A stretch of 36,152 nucleotides of DNA from Kiritimatiellia bacterium (lineage in GTDB: Bacteria; Verrucomicrobiota; Kiritimatiellia; RFP12; UBA1067): positions 1-36,152 of the forward strand of contig JAFPUH010000026.1 in NCBI GenBank assembly GCA_017395505.1, given 5' to 3'. Each line of letters opens with the position of its first letter. The stretch's first letter is position 1. Made by a program: the position numbers and the translations under genes. Shown piece by piece: positions 7,329 through 15,501 of this stretch. The notes under the pieces were generated by a model that did no database searches, was not told where the DNA came from, and saw only the letters and a list, made by a program, of their open reading frames with translations.

Positions 7329-7877
7329 ATGAAGCCGACGACAATACCTAAGACCAATGCCTTGCGGGCGCTGGACGCCGCAAAAGTGGCGTATGAGGTG
7401 CGGTGCTACGACTATACCGAGCATGGCGGCACCATCCAGGCGGCGGAGGGGCTGGGGCTTGATCATCACGCGACGATCAAGACGCTTATCCTGGAGGATG
7501 AGTGCAAAAAGCCGTTCGTCTGCCTGATGCACGGCGACTGCGAGGTTTCGACGAAGAATCTGGCGAGGGCAAGGGGCTGCAAGACGGTTGCGATGTGCGA
7601 GCCTGCGACTGCCGACAGGCATTCCGGCTATCATGTCGGCGGAACCTCGCCTTTCGGCACGAAGCGGCGCATGACGGTGTATGTCCAGAAGACGATCTAC
7701 GATCTGGAGGAAATCTACATAAACGCCGGACACAAAGGCATACTTGTCGCCATCAAGAGCGCCGATCTCGACAAGGCGCTTCCTGGCCTTACGGTGCCGG
7801 TAGATGTGATGCAGAACCAGGCCGTAGGCGGCATGGATTGCCATGGGGCCGGACCCAATGGATGCACCTCAACTTAA
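7329..7877 (+). CDS. ybaK: YbaK/EbsC family aminoacyl-tRNA deacylase
   Basis: The family hydrolyses mischarged tRNA, classically Cys-tRNA(Pro), as a trans-editing factor in the cytoplasm. The 182-residue protein shows the family hallmarks: the conserved lysine in ATIKTLIL (K51) and the GGTSPFGTK loop (104-112). A short C-terminal tail rich in Gly and Cys (about 165-182) goes beyond the usual domain. Start ATG 7329 lies 13 bases after the preceding zinc-ribbon gene, but codon use here is the GC-rich core type, so the boundary of the acquired region probably falls at about 7316. No strong Shine-Dalgarno is visible. Confidence 0.88.
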   Translation: MKPTTIPKTNALRALDAAKVAYEVRCYDYTEHGGTIQAAEGLGLDHHATIKTLILEDECKKPFVCLMHGDCEVSTKNLARARGCKTVAMCEPATADRHSGYHVGGTSPFGTKRRMTVYVQKTIYDLEEIYINAGHKGILVAIKSADLDKALPGLTVPVDVMQNQAVGGMDCHGAGPNGCTST

Positions 7878-7881
7878 AATA

Positions 7882-7890
7882 TGATATAAT
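7882..7890 (+). promoter_or_regulatory. extended -10 promoter of the DUF4838 gene
   Basis: TGATATAAT, followed directly by GTG at 7891. Transcription would start near 7897, so the in-frame GTG at 7891 cannot be the start on this transcript and ATG 7909 is favoured, with a leader of about 12 bases. Confidence 0.65.
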
Positions 7891-7908
7891 GTGACTGCAG
7901 ACAAAAAT

Positions 7909-10122
7909 ATGTTTACGCTGATTCTTTGCGCGGCGCTTTTGGCGGACGATCTAACTCCGCCGGCGGTTTTTCGCGAGACGGACGAGGCTCCTGTCGCGAT
8001 AGTATGCGACAGGAAGCCTCTTCTGCCAATAGTGACGGATTCAGAAACGCGGAATGTCGCTGCGGCACGCGAACTCGCCTCTGTCGTAAACTCAATGACC
8101 GGAGTGCGGCCTGTGATAATCCGCGAGGCGCAAGGCCAATTGGCGAATGTGCAGCAAGCTCTTTTCATCGGTGGCGCCGCAGATTCAAGGCTGACGGATG
8201 TTTTAGCGCCGACGAACCACCCTGAGGCGTTCCGCGTTGTCGTGAAGGGTGGGAGCGTATATTTTCTGGGGCGCGCCGATTATGCGGTCTACGACTGGTG
8301 CGAGCGCCAACTTGGCGTTAGATGCTATTGGCGGGACGAGGACGGCGACGAGGGATATGCTCCAAAGTGTGCGAAAATCACCGCAAGTCCGGTGGATTAT
8401 TCCGATTGGCCGGTCTATTCGAAGCGCATTTGCGGCTCGTGCGGAAACCAGCGCTGGGCGAAGTATGCGAAGAGCGGGTCATCCCATAGAGGTGGCGTGC
8501 GAGTGCATGCTCCGCATAAATGGTACAAGGATACCTCGCTAGTTGCGGAACATCCTGAAATCTTCGCCAGATCTCCAGACGGACGACGCGCGGCAACCCC
8601 GCTTCTCTGCTACGGCAACCCCGAGACGCTTGAATATTATGAGCGTCGCATAGAAGAAGCGATCGAGAAGGGGCGAGATTCCGGCGGCATAGTGGATGTC
8701 AAGCGCAAGGTAATCACGGTTTCGCCATGGGATGTCGCCTACGACTGCACATGCGATCATTGCGCTCCACTTTACGACTATTCCCTTGGCGAATTCGGCT
8801 ACGCCTCGCCGATTGTCTGGGGCCGTTTCCTGAAACAGCTTGCCCGCTGGGTGAAAGAGCGGCATCCGGACTACCTCATATCGTTTCTGCCGTATTGGAC
8901 GATGTGCGAGGTTCCGCCAGGGCTCGACCTCCGCGAAGAGGGCAACTGCGAGGCCGAAGTTTGCGTGATGCCTGGGCTGGCGCTATTGAAATCGGATACG
9001 TTAAAGGCTCGCGAGGAGCGGATAATTCGCGATTGGACGCGTATAACCGGGCGAAAGGCCATACTTTGGCACTACACCTGCTGGCCGGCGGAATATACCT
9101 TCGCACCTTATCTCTTCGGCGAGACGGCGAGGCGCCATTTTGGCGAAATGCGAAGTGACATCGACGGCTGCTTCATATGCGGAGGCGACGAGGTGCCGAG
9201 GCTTTCCCTGATGTATTATGTTATGATGCGCTGCATGTGGAATCCAAAGGTCGATGTCGATGCGATATACGATGGATTCGCCCAGCGCATGTTTGGTCCG
9301 GCGGCGAGGCCGATGCGGCGGCTTCTTGACTTGCAGGAGCGAGGCTGGATGAAGCGCTGGCCAAACGACAGGTTGCTTGACGGCAACATATACGGCTTTT
9401 CGTATCCGCCATGGACTGTCCGCGAGATGAAACGGTGCCTTGAACGCGCCGAAAGGCTTGCCGCAGACGATGCGCTTGCGCTCAGGAGGGTGCGCCGCTA
9501 TGCGCAGATCTTCGATGACTTCTTCAAAGAGGCGGAAATCGTGGGTCGCGGGGCGCCTCGCCGTCCGTTGAGCATAACAGGTCCCAAAAGCGCAGAGCAA
9601 CCTCGCAACTTCGTGCTGGCGGTCGGGCCACGGCTGGATTCCTCGCCGTCGATGGCTACCGAGGTACGGGCACGCTGGACGGAAGACGGCGTAACGTTCT
9701 CCTTCAGGTGCGAAGAGCCTGATGTCGCGGGCATGCCCACCGGCGTCGCTCAAGGCGATGATACGGCGCAAGACATGCTTGGCGTGATAATCGAGCATGG
9801 TGACGTCTGCTACCATATAAAGGTGGATGCCGAGGGCAGGACCAACCTGTTTGCGGATAATCTGCCACGACCGGCCGACACGGTCTCGGCCTCGGTCTCA
9901 AAGGGTGAGGGAGAATGGAACGCAGAGGTGGCTATACCGTTTGCGTCGCTTGGCGAAGGGGCCAAGGCGGCATTTTTTGCCAAGGAATGGCGCGGAAACC
10001 TCATAAGGTGGCGTCCGGATCACGAGACGGGGCACGGCGAGTGGAGCCGTCTTTCCACGCGCCGTTCTCGCCTGAACAAGGACCGCAACGCCCTTGTTCC
10101 GTTCGTTGCGACGCCCTTTTGA
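7909..10122 (+). CDS. DUF4838 domain protein, glycoside-hydrolase-like, with C-terminal CBM9-like domain
   Basis: A large probably exported protein (737 residues). The short hydrophobic N-terminus (MFTLILCAALLA) may be a signal peptide. Residues about 35-125 resemble the N-terminal fold of alpha-glucuronidases (ARELASVVNSMTGVRP, then ADYAVYDWCERQLGVRCYW). The central part matches DUF4838, a TIM-barrel-like family (HAPHKWY, SPWDVAYDCTCDHCAPLY, SFLPYW). Residues about 565-735 look like a CBM9-type beta-sandwich (EVRARWTEDGVTFSFRCEEP and AEVAIPFASLGEGA). These proteins are abundant in Lentisphaerota/Kiritimatiellota glycan-degrading genomes; the substrate is unknown. Start 7909 is chosen because the promoter's TATAAT abuts the upstream GTG at 7891. 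Confidence 0.82.
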   Translation: MFTLILCAALLADDLTPPAVFRETDEAPVAIVCDRKPLLPIVTDSETRNVAAARELASVVNSMTGVRPVIIREAQGQLANVQQALFIGGAADSRLTDVLAPTNHPEAFRVVVKGGSVYFLGRADYAVYDWCERQLGVRCYWRDEDGDEGYAPKCAKITASPVDYSDWPVYSKRICGSCGNQRWAKYAKSGSSHRGGVRVHAPHKWYKDTSLVAEHPEIFARSPDGRRAATPLLCYGNPETLEYYERRIEEAIEKGRDSGGIVDVKRKVITVSPWDVAYDCTCDHCAPLYDYSLGEFGYASPIVWGRFLKQLARWVKERHPDYLISFLPYWTMCEVPPGLDLREEGNCEAEVCVMPGLALLKSDTLKAREERIIRDWTRITGRKAILWHYTCWPAEYTFAPYLFGETARRHFGEMRSDIDGCFICGGDEVPRLSLMYYVMMRCMWNPKVDVDAIYDGFAQRMFGPAARPMRRLLDLQERGWMKRWPNDRLLDGNIYGFSYPPWTVREMKRCLERAERLAADDALALRRVRRYAQIFDDFFKEAEIVGRGAPRRPLSITGPKSAEQPRNFVLAVGPRLDSSPSMATEVRARWTEDGVTFSFRCEEPDVAGMPTGVAQGDDTAQDMLGVIIEHGDVCYHIKVDAEGRTNLFADNLPRPADTVSASVSKGEGEWNAEVAIPFASLGEGAKAAFFAKEWRGNLIRWRPDHETGHGEWSRLSTRRSRLNKDRNALVPFVATPF

Positions 10123-10123
10123 G

Positions 10124-10152
10124 GGGGTGGAATTCGCTTATCTTTTCACCCC
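10124..10152 (+). terminator. possible terminator hairpin after the DUF4838 gene
   Basis: GGGGTGGAA (10124-10132) pairs with TTTCACCCC (10144-10152), with one G-T pair, around an 11-base loop, starting two bases after the stop codon. Only TTG follows, so the T-tract is poor and the site overlaps the rpsP promoter region. Confidence 0.4.
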
Positions 10153-10181
10153 TTGCGCGTTCCGCCGCGATATGATATAAT
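10153..10181 (+). promoter_or_regulatory. rpsP promoter (-35 TTGCGC, extended -10 TGATATAAT)
   Basis: TTGCGC at 10153-10158, a 17-base spacer and TATAAT at 10176-10181 preceded by TGA. It gives a leader of about 33 bases before rpsP and should drive both ribosomal protein genes. Confidence 0.8.
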
Positions 10182-10220
10182 ACGCACTCAAATTTATCCG
10201 GCAAAGGAAGGAAAATCCAA

Positions 10221-10508
10221 ATGGTAAAGCTCAGAATGCGTCGCACCGGTTGCACGAACCATGCGACATATCGTATCGTCGCGGCTGACGCGCGCAGCCC
10301 GCGCGACGGCAAGTTCCTCGAGATCCTCGGGTGGTATGACACCCAGATGAAGGATGCGAACTTCAAGCTCGATCTCCCCCGCGTCGACTATTGGCTCTCG
10401 CAGGGCGCGAAGCCCTCGACCACCGTCGCCTCGCTCATCCGCAGGGCGAAGAACCCCGACCTCAAGCCCCACCACGCCCGTAAGGCGCAGGCTAAGAAGG
10501 AGGCCTAA
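10221..10508 (+). CDS. rpsP: 30S ribosomal protein bS16
   Basis: A component of the small ribosomal subunit body. The 95-residue protein has the canonical start MVKLRMRRTG and the motif GKFLEILGWYD (about 31-41) of bS16, with a basic C-terminal tail (HHARKAQAKKEA). AAGGAAGG at about 10203-10210 precedes the ATG. It is followed after two bases by rplS, whose Shine-Dalgarno lies within the rpsP 3' end. In most bacteria rimM and trmD separate these genes; here they do not. Confidence 0.97.
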   Translation: MVKLRMRRTGCTNHATYRIVAADARSPRDGKFLEILGWYDTQMKDANFKLDLPRVDYWLSQGAKPSTTVASLIRRAKNPDLKPHHARKAQAKKEA

Positions 10509-10510
10509 TC

Positions 10511-10879
10511 ATGGGTATCAAGCTTCTCGATAAGATCAATGCAGAGCAGACTGCCGGCCTTGCCGACAAGAAGTTCCCCGAATTCAAGACGGGTGACATC
10601 GTCCGCGTCTCGATCAAGATCAAGGAAGGCGACAAGTACCGCGTTCAGGACTTCGAGGGCAAGGTGCTCGCGATCGACAATGGCCGCAAGAACGTCACCG
10701 GCAATTTCACAGTGAGCCGCGAGAGCTACGGCGTGCGCGTCGAAAAGCTCTTCCCGTTCAACAGCCCCTGGATTCAGGCTATCAAGCTCGTCAAGCAGGG
10801 CAACGGCTGGCGCTCCAAGCTCTACACCGAGCGTACGTTCTGCTCGCACAAGGCGGTTCGCAAGCTCGTCAAGAAATAA
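10511..10879 (+). CDS. rplS: 50S ribosomal protein bL19
   Basis: A large-subunit protein at the 30S-50S interface. The 122-residue sequence carries the bL19 core: FKTGDIVRVSIKIKEGDKYR (25-44), VQDFEGKVLA and a family-typical FTVSRESYGVRVEKLFPFNSP segment. The C-terminus (SHKAVRKLVKK) is slightly longer than and different from the usual RIKE-type ending. AAGGAGG (10497-10503) is spaced seven bases from the ATG and lies inside rpsP, indicating co-translation. A good intrinsic terminator follows. Confidence 0.96.
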   Translation: MGIKLLDKINAEQTAGLADKKFPEFKTGDIVRVSIKIKEGDKYRVQDFEGKVLAIDNGRKNVTGNFTVSRESYGVRVEKLFPFNSPWIQAIKLVKQGNGWRSKLYTERTFCSHKAVRKLVKK

Positions 10880-10907
10880 GGCGCTTTTGCCGGATAGAGC
10901 CGCCAAG

Positions 10908-10942
10908 GCGGGTGAAGGGTGTTCCCCTCCACCCGCTTTGCT
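10908..10942 (+). terminator. intrinsic terminator of rpsP-rplS
   Basis: GCGGGTG (10908-10914) pairs with CACCCGC (10930-10936); after one mismatch AGGG (10916-10919) pairs with CCCT (10925-10928) around a five-base loop. The T-rich TTTGCTTTC follows. It ends the ribosomal protein operon before the next promoter. Confidence 0.8.
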
Positions 10943-10954
10943 TTCATGCGCCGC

Positions 10955-10983
10955 TTCACAGACGGCCGGGGATTTGGTATAAT
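10955..10983 (+). promoter_or_regulatory. aminotransferase promoter (TTCACA, 17 bp, extended -10 TGGTATAAT)
   Basis: TTCACA at 10955-10960 and TATAAT at 10978-10983 with optimal 17-base spacing and TGG before the -10. The ATG at 10993 is only nine bases beyond the -10, so the transcript should have almost no 5' leader. Confidence 0.82.
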
Positions 10984-10992
10984 ACACGCCCA

Positions 10993-12276
10993 ATGAACAG
11001 ATTAGCTAAAGAGCTGAACGATTCGCTCGGCAGCGCGACGGCATTCCTATCATCCGTCGGGCGCAGGATGTATTTTCCCTACGGTGGCATTCTCGGCCAG
11101 GGTGCGGAGGCTAAGGGCTGCGAAATCAACGCGACCATCGGCATGGCGCTCGAAGAAGACGGCTCCCCGCTGGTTATGGACTGCTTCAGCCGCAACATAG
11201 GGCTAGACAAGCGCTCTTTCCTGTACGCGGGCAGCTTCGGCCTGCCCAAGCTGCGCGAAATGTGGCGCGAGATGGAGTTCAAGAAGAATCCATCCCTTCG
11301 CGGCAAGACGTTTTCGAACCCTGTTGTCACCAATGCGCTGACGCATGGCCTTCGCGTAGTGGCGGAGCTGTTCGGCGGGCCGCGCGACGAGCTGGTCATA
11401 CCCGACCTCTACTGGGACAACTACGAGCTGATCTTTCGCGAGGCCGTCGGTTGCAAGGTGCGCAGGTTCAACACCTTCAAGGACGGCGCATTCGATGCAG
11501 ATGCGATGCTTGAGGCCCTTATGGCGCCAGGCGAGAAGAAAATACTGATACTCAACTTCCCGAACAATCCTACCGGCTACACGGCGACCCTTGAGGATGC
11601 CCCGCGCATCGTCAACGCCGTAAAGGCCGCAGCGAAGAAGGGTAAGCGCATCGTCGTGGTGCTGGATGATGCCTATTTCGGGCTCGTCTACGAAAAAGGT
11701 GTGCATGGCGAGTCGCTGTTTGCGGAATTTTCAGATCTGGATGAGCGCGTTCTGGCCGTCAAGCTCGACGGCACAACGAAGGAGGATTACGTCTGGGGAC
11801 TCCGCGTCGGCTTCATCTCGTTCGCGTTCAAGGGGGCGACCTGCGAGCAGCTGCGCGCTCTCGAGGCGAAGGCTGCAGGGGACGTCAGAAGCTCGATATC
11901 CAATTCGTCTTCGCTCGGGCAGAATCTTTCGATTGCGGCCTACGCCGACCCCGCCTACGACCGGCAGAAGCGCGAGAAGTACAAGGTTCTCAAGTCGCGC
12001 TACGAGGAGATACGCCGCATTTTGAAGCGCCATCCGGAATATCAGGAGTCGTTCGTGGCAATGCCGTTCAATTCCGGCTACTTCATGTGCGTGAAGCCTG
12101 TCGGTGTCGAGGCTGAGGCTGTGCGTCGCCGCCTGATTGACGGCTATTCGACGGGAACCATCGTGCTTTCTGGCCTCATACGCCTTGCTTTTTCGACCAT
12201 ACCCAAGAACAAGCTCGCGACGCTATTTGCCAATGTCGATGCCGCCGTGAGAGAATTGAAAGGATCCGTCAAATGA
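10993..12276 (+). CDS. PLP-dependent class I/II aminotransferase
   Basis: A fold-type I PLP enzyme, 427 residues. Visible hallmarks are NFPNNPTGY (188-196), DDAYFG (225-230) for cofactor ring binding, the probable Schiff-base lysine K263 in GTTKEDYVWGLRVGF, and R271. The family catalyses amino-group transfer between an amino acid and a 2-oxo acid; the substrate cannot be read from sequence. The frame is open further upstream to 10912, but a strong promoter with TATAAT at 10978-10983 lies inside that extension, so ATG 10993 (MNRLAKEL) is preferred. It overlaps the next gene by four bases (ATGA), suggesting an operon with the exported protein and ispE. Confidence 0.85.
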   Translation: MNRLAKELNDSLGSATAFLSSVGRRMYFPYGGILGQGAEAKGCEINATIGMALEEDGSPLVMDCFSRNIGLDKRSFLYAGSFGLPKLREMWREMEFKKNPSLRGKTFSNPVVTNALTHGLRVVAELFGGPRDELVIPDLYWDNYELIFREAVGCKVRRFNTFKDGAFDADAMLEALMAPGEKKILILNFPNNPTGYTATLEDAPRIVNAVKAAAKKGKRIVVVLDDAYFGLVYEKGVHGESLFAEFSDLDERVLAVKLDGTTKEDYVWGLRVGFISFAFKGATCEQLRALEAKAAGDVRSSISNSSSLGQNLSIAAYADPAYDRQKREKYKVLKSRYEEIRRILKRHPEYQESFVAMPFNSGYFMCVKPVGVEAEAVRRRLIDGYSTGTIVLSGLIRLAFSTIPKNKLATLFANVDAAVRELKGSVK

Positions 12277-13802
12277 AGAGGGCTTTTCTCGCAATTGCGG
12301 CTTCGCTGGCGATTTCGGCGAATGCGTCCACATGGACAAAGGTCGCCGACATCCAGGTGGTGGACATGGCTGGGCTCACGCAATCCGTCATGAAGCTGGG
12401 CGAGATGTCTGGCAACATGATGATCGGCGCGATGCTAGCCGCGAAGATGTCCGAGATGCCTGGCAACGACTTCTTCGGCGCGATGCGCCAGGGCGGTTCG
12501 CTCTATCTCTCCTTCTACTCCGACTCCGAAAAGCTGGCGCAGCTCGACAAGGACGACGACTTGAGCGATGCGATGCAGCTCGCGGTGCTGTATCCGATGG
12601 CGCTTCCGAAAGATGAGTTCCTGAAGCTCCATCCTGGAGCCATCGAGACGAACGGCGCAGTGCGCGTATTCGGCGACATTTTCGCGTCGAAGGAGACGTG
12701 GGACGAGGATGATATCATATACGTGGTCTTTTCGGAGGACGGCAAATGGGCTTCAGCCAGCGACACGCCGGAGCAGGCAATTGTGGCTCTGTCGGATGTT
12801 CCGCTCGCCGCTCGCCCGATGGAAGGCGACGTGATTCGCATTGAGATTCTGCCTCGCGGGATGTCCGAGCTGCGCAAGGCCGCCGAAAAGGATGATGACG
12901 AGGACGTAAAGAAGATCTTCGGCGCTGTCGATTCCTGTCGCTTCGCATTTCGCGTCTGTGACGCCGGAATCGATGTGCATGGCGCCGTAAGACCTGTCGA
13001 CGGAACCTTCCTCGCGAACGCGGGCGATGTGACGCTCGCGGAGGATCCCTTCGTCGCAGACGACGGCAACGCCTTCATCGCTGTTGCGACTGCATTTACA
13101 GACCAGACGGGCTCGCCGCAGATTTTCGATAATGTGTGCGATATCTTCAAGGAGGGCGGGCTCGACCTCAGAAGCTTCATCGCCTACGGTGCGACGGACG
13201 ACGTATTCCGCGTCGCGTTCGACTTCAAGGAGCTTGCCAAATACTGCGCAAATCCGTCCAACAGGGTTGATGAAACCGCCATTTCCGCTGCGCTTGAGAA
13301 GTTCGATGAGATAGACGACGGCATTGACAAGTTCAAGATGTGCGACAGGCCCTACCTCGTGGCACTCTCCGCCGTTGGACAGAAGCCGAAGTTCTCCGCC
13401 TCGCAGCGCTTCGCGAAGGTGCTGCCTGAGGTGAAGGGCAAACCGCTCTTCTGCGCCGCGACGTATTCGATTTCGGCGATGGTTCAGCTTGTCGTCGAGG
13501 CTGTGATGGCCAATATGGACGATGTGGCTCGCGCGGAGGCCGCTCCGCTGGTGGCGATGCTGCCGAAGGAGTGCGAGGGCGGAATAGCTGCCGCCTACTG
13601 GCGCGAGAACGGCGAGATCAACCTGCTTGGCCGACTTTCTGCCGACGAAGTCAGGAACCTTGTAACCGGCATCTCGACGGCTGTCATGTTCTCGATGATG
13701 AAGGAGGGCTCCTGTCCGGAATGTGGGGTGTCCGATTGCGACGAGGACGATTTCTGCGACGAGGACGACGAAGAGGCTGTTCCTGACGAAGATGAAGATT
13801 GA
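12273..13802 (+). CDS. exported protein of unknown function with acidic Cys-rich C-terminus
   Basis: I do not recognise a family. The 509-residue protein starts with a clear signal peptide (MKRAFLAIAASLAISANAS, cleavage after about residue 18), so it should be periplasmic or outer-membrane associated. The mature part is acidic, with regularly spaced FxVAxD/FDF-like beta-strand segments. The C-terminus (about 480-509) contains CPECG, DCDED and a long Asp/Glu run, a possible metal-binding tail. The start overlaps the aminotransferase stop by four bases, and its end overlaps ispE by 11 bases, so the three genes are translationally coupled. Confidence 0.7.
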   Translation: MKRAFLAIAASLAISANASTWTKVADIQVVDMAGLTQSVMKLGEMSGNMMIGAMLAAKMSEMPGNDFFGAMRQGGSLYLSFYSDSEKLAQLDKDDDLSDAMQLAVLYPMALPKDEFLKLHPGAIETNGAVRVFGDIFASKETWDEDDIIYVVFSEDGKWASASDTPEQAIVALSDVPLAARPMEGDVIRIEILPRGMSELRKAAEKDDDEDVKKIFGAVDSCRFAFRVCDAGIDVHGAVRPVDGTFLANAGDVTLAEDPFVADDGNAFIAVATAFTDQTGSPQIFDNVCDIFKEGGLDLRSFIAYGATDDVFRVAFDFKELAKYCANPSNRVDETAISAALEKFDEIDDGIDKFKMCDRPYLVALSAVGQKPKFSASQRFAKVLPEVKGKPLFCAATYSISAMVQLVVEAVMANMDDVARAEAAPLVAMLPKECEGGIAAAYWRENGEINLLGRLSADEVRNLVTGISTAVMFSMMKEGSCPECGVSDCDEDDFCDEDDEEAVPDEDED

Positions 13803-14622
13803 GGCCTTCGCCAAGGTCAACTTCACGCTCGAAGTTCTTGGGGTGCGCGATGACGGCTATCACGCACTCCGTTCTCTAGTCGTTCCCGTTTCGCTGGGCG
13901 ACACTCTCGAGATTGAGCCTGCCGATACGCTTTCGTGCGACACGGGGTATGCCGACGATCTATGCCTCAAGGCGGCGCGAGTGCTCGCGTCAGGCCGCGG
14001 CGCTGAGATACATGTCGAGAAGAGGATTCCTGCGGGTGGCGGACTTGGCGGCGGCAGTGCGGACGCCGCAGCGACCCTTGTTGCCCTGAACGAGATCTGG
14101 GCGCTTGGCAAAAGCCGTGGGGAGCTTGCGGAGGTCGGCGCATTGGTAGGTTCGGATGTCCCGGCGCTCGTTCATGGCGGGGCGGTTTTGATGGAAGGGC
14201 GCGGAGAGAAGGTATCGCCTTTCATGGTCGAGGGAGCGGCCTTCCCTAAACTGCATCTTGTGCTTTGCAACCCCGGAGTCGCCAGCTCTACGAAGGAAGT
14301 CTACGCGAAATGCATTTCGCGCGTGACAGACGACGCGTCAATATTGTATAATATGCGCTCAGCTCTCGAAAGCGGCGATCTTGGGCGCATCTCGTCCGCC
14401 ATGGTCAACGACCTTCAAGCTCCAGCCGTCGAGCTCCATCCAGAGATAGGCGGCGCGCTGGAACTGCTTCGAAAGTCCGGAGCCGTCGGCGCGGCGATGA
14501 GCGGCAGCGGATCGACTGTCTTCGGTCTCGTCCCGGATGAAGCGCGGGGACGTGAAATTGCGGCGTTTCTGAACTTGCAGGGCTTTGCGGCCTGGTATGT
14601 TCACACTTGTCCCGTGATGTAA
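13792..14622 (+). CDS. ispE: 4-diphosphocytidyl-2-C-methyl-D-erythritol kinase
   Basis: It phosphorylates CDP-ME in the MEP isoprenoid pathway (cytoplasm). The 276-residue GHMP kinase shows the ATP-binding loop PAGGGLGGGSADAA (80-93), the early active-site lysine K8 in AFAKVNFTLEV, the catalytic Asp in GSDVPALVHGG (D122), and the C-terminal motif AAMSGSGSTVFGL. The frame extends upstream to 13723, but MKIEAFAKVN at 13792 is the family start. It overlaps the preceding gene by 11 bases. Its last 15 bases, including the stop codon, lie inside the tRNA-Gln gene, so the C-terminal residues CPVM are encoded by tRNA sequence. Confidence 0.95.
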   Translation: MKIEAFAKVNFTLEVLGVRDDGYHALRSLVVPVSLGDTLEIEPADTLSCDTGYADDLCLKAARVLASGRGAEIHVEKRIPAGGGLGGGSADAAATLVALNEIWALGKSRGELAEVGALVGSDVPALVHGGAVLMEGRGEKVSPFMVEGAAFPKLHLVLCNPGVASSTKEVYAKCISRVTDDASILYNMRSALESGDLGRISSAMVNDLQAPAVELHPEIGGALELLRKSGAVGAAMSGSGSTVFGLVPDEARGREIAAFLNLQGFAAWYVHTCPVM

Positions 14623-14681
14623 TGGCAGCATAGGAGGTTTTGATCCTCTTCGAGGTGGTTCGAATCCACCCGGGACAACCA
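14608..14681 (+). tRNA. tRNA-Gln (anticodon TTG)
   Basis: A complete cloverleaf: acceptor TGTCCCG/CGGGACA, D-arm with TAATGGCAG loop, anticodon stem GGAGG/CCTCT with loop TTTTGAT (anticodon TTG), T-arm GGTGG/CCACC with loop TTCGAAT, and encoded CCA. Its 5' end overlaps the last 15 bases of ispE. No promoter of its own is obvious directly upstream; it is probably co-transcribed with ispE and released by processing. Confidence 0.95.
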
Positions 14682-14712
14682 ATGTGGGCAGGTTAACGAA
14701 TGAGAGGGGATA

Positions 14713-15501
14713 ATGGGGTTTTGCCTTGCTGTTGTTTTGGCGGCAATAAGCGTTTTGCCGCGTGATTTCGATTATATAGTTAAGTATGCGCCGCCTCAGG
14801 ATGCGCCTTTGCCTGCCGAGTACGTTACGAACAACTGCCTTTTGGCGGCAGCCGCGAGAAAGTCCGCCATCGAGGAGTATCCCGACGAAATATACCTTGA
14901 ATACGTGCTGCCGTATTCGGTGATTCGCGAGGGGCGCGACGACTGGCGCGGAGAGTTCCGCGAGAGATTCGCCCCGCTTGTAGAGGGTATGGACGACATG
15001 TATTCTGCGGCCGTCAAACTTGACCGTACGATATGGGACATGATTGACGTGCATTACGACACGAGACGCGACCAGGCGAGGCAGTCTCCGCGCCACTCAA
15101 TGCGCATACATATGGCATCTTGCACCGGCATTTCGATAATTCTGATCGATGCCTGTCGCGCCGTGGGAATACCGGCAAGATTCGTCGGCTGCAGGTGGAC
15201 GACGATACCGGGCAACCACTCCTGGGTTGAGGTGTGGTCTCGCGGCGGCTGGCATGTGCTGGCTTCGGGAGAGAAGGAGCGCGAGGACGACATATGGTTT
15301 CTCGACTACGCCTGTCAGGCGGACGCCTCGCGCGCCGATCGCCGAATCTACGCCAGCCGCTGGTCGACTTCGCCCGAAGGAACGCTTTTCTGGTGTACGT
15401 GGGATTTTCCATCGCGCGTTTCCGACGTGCCTGCCGACGATGTAACGACCGATTACCTGCCCGGAGGCCGAGCCAGCAGAAAACAACAGCCTGCCCATTG
15501 A
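14713..15501 (+). CDS. exported transglutaminase-like protein
   Basis: A 262-residue protein with a hydrophobic N-terminus (MGFCLAVVLAAISVL), probably a signal peptide. The transglutaminase-like core is visible: nucleophile region ASCTGISIILIDACRAVGIPAR with C137, then GNHSWVEVW with H169; the third, acidic residue is less clear (near D192-D198). Such proteins act as proteases, amidases or cross-linking enzymes on peptides or cell-wall material. GAGGGGA precedes the ATG. It lies 31 bases downstream of tRNA-Gln. The tRNA-Ser promoter's -35 overlaps its stop codon. Confidence 0.82.
   Translation: MGFCLAVVLAAISVLPRDFDYIVKYAPPQDAPLPAEYVTNNCLLAAAARKSAIEEYPDEIYLEYVLPYSVIREGRDDWRGEFRERFAPLVEGMDDMYSAAVKLDRTIWDMIDVHYDTRRDQARQSPRHSMRIHMASCTGISIILIDACRAVGIPARFVGCRWTTIPGNHSWVEVWSRGGWHVLASGEKEREDDIWFLDYACQADASRADRRIYASRWSTSPEGTLFWCTWDFPSRVSDVPADDVTTDYLPGGRASRKQQPAH

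Noticed and set aside
7891..7908. GTG at 7891 as the DUF4838 start
   Set aside because: It directly abuts the -10 hexamer and would lie upstream of the predicted transcription start.
10912..10992. N-terminal extension of the aminotransferase from ATG 10912
   Set aside because: It covers the rplS terminator and the gene's own promoter; the translated part has no family similarity.
14347..14352. TATAAT inside ispE as the tRNA-Gln promoter
   Set aside because: It is more than 250 bases upstream of the tRNA, lacks the TGn extension found at the other sites, and lies in conserved coding sequence.
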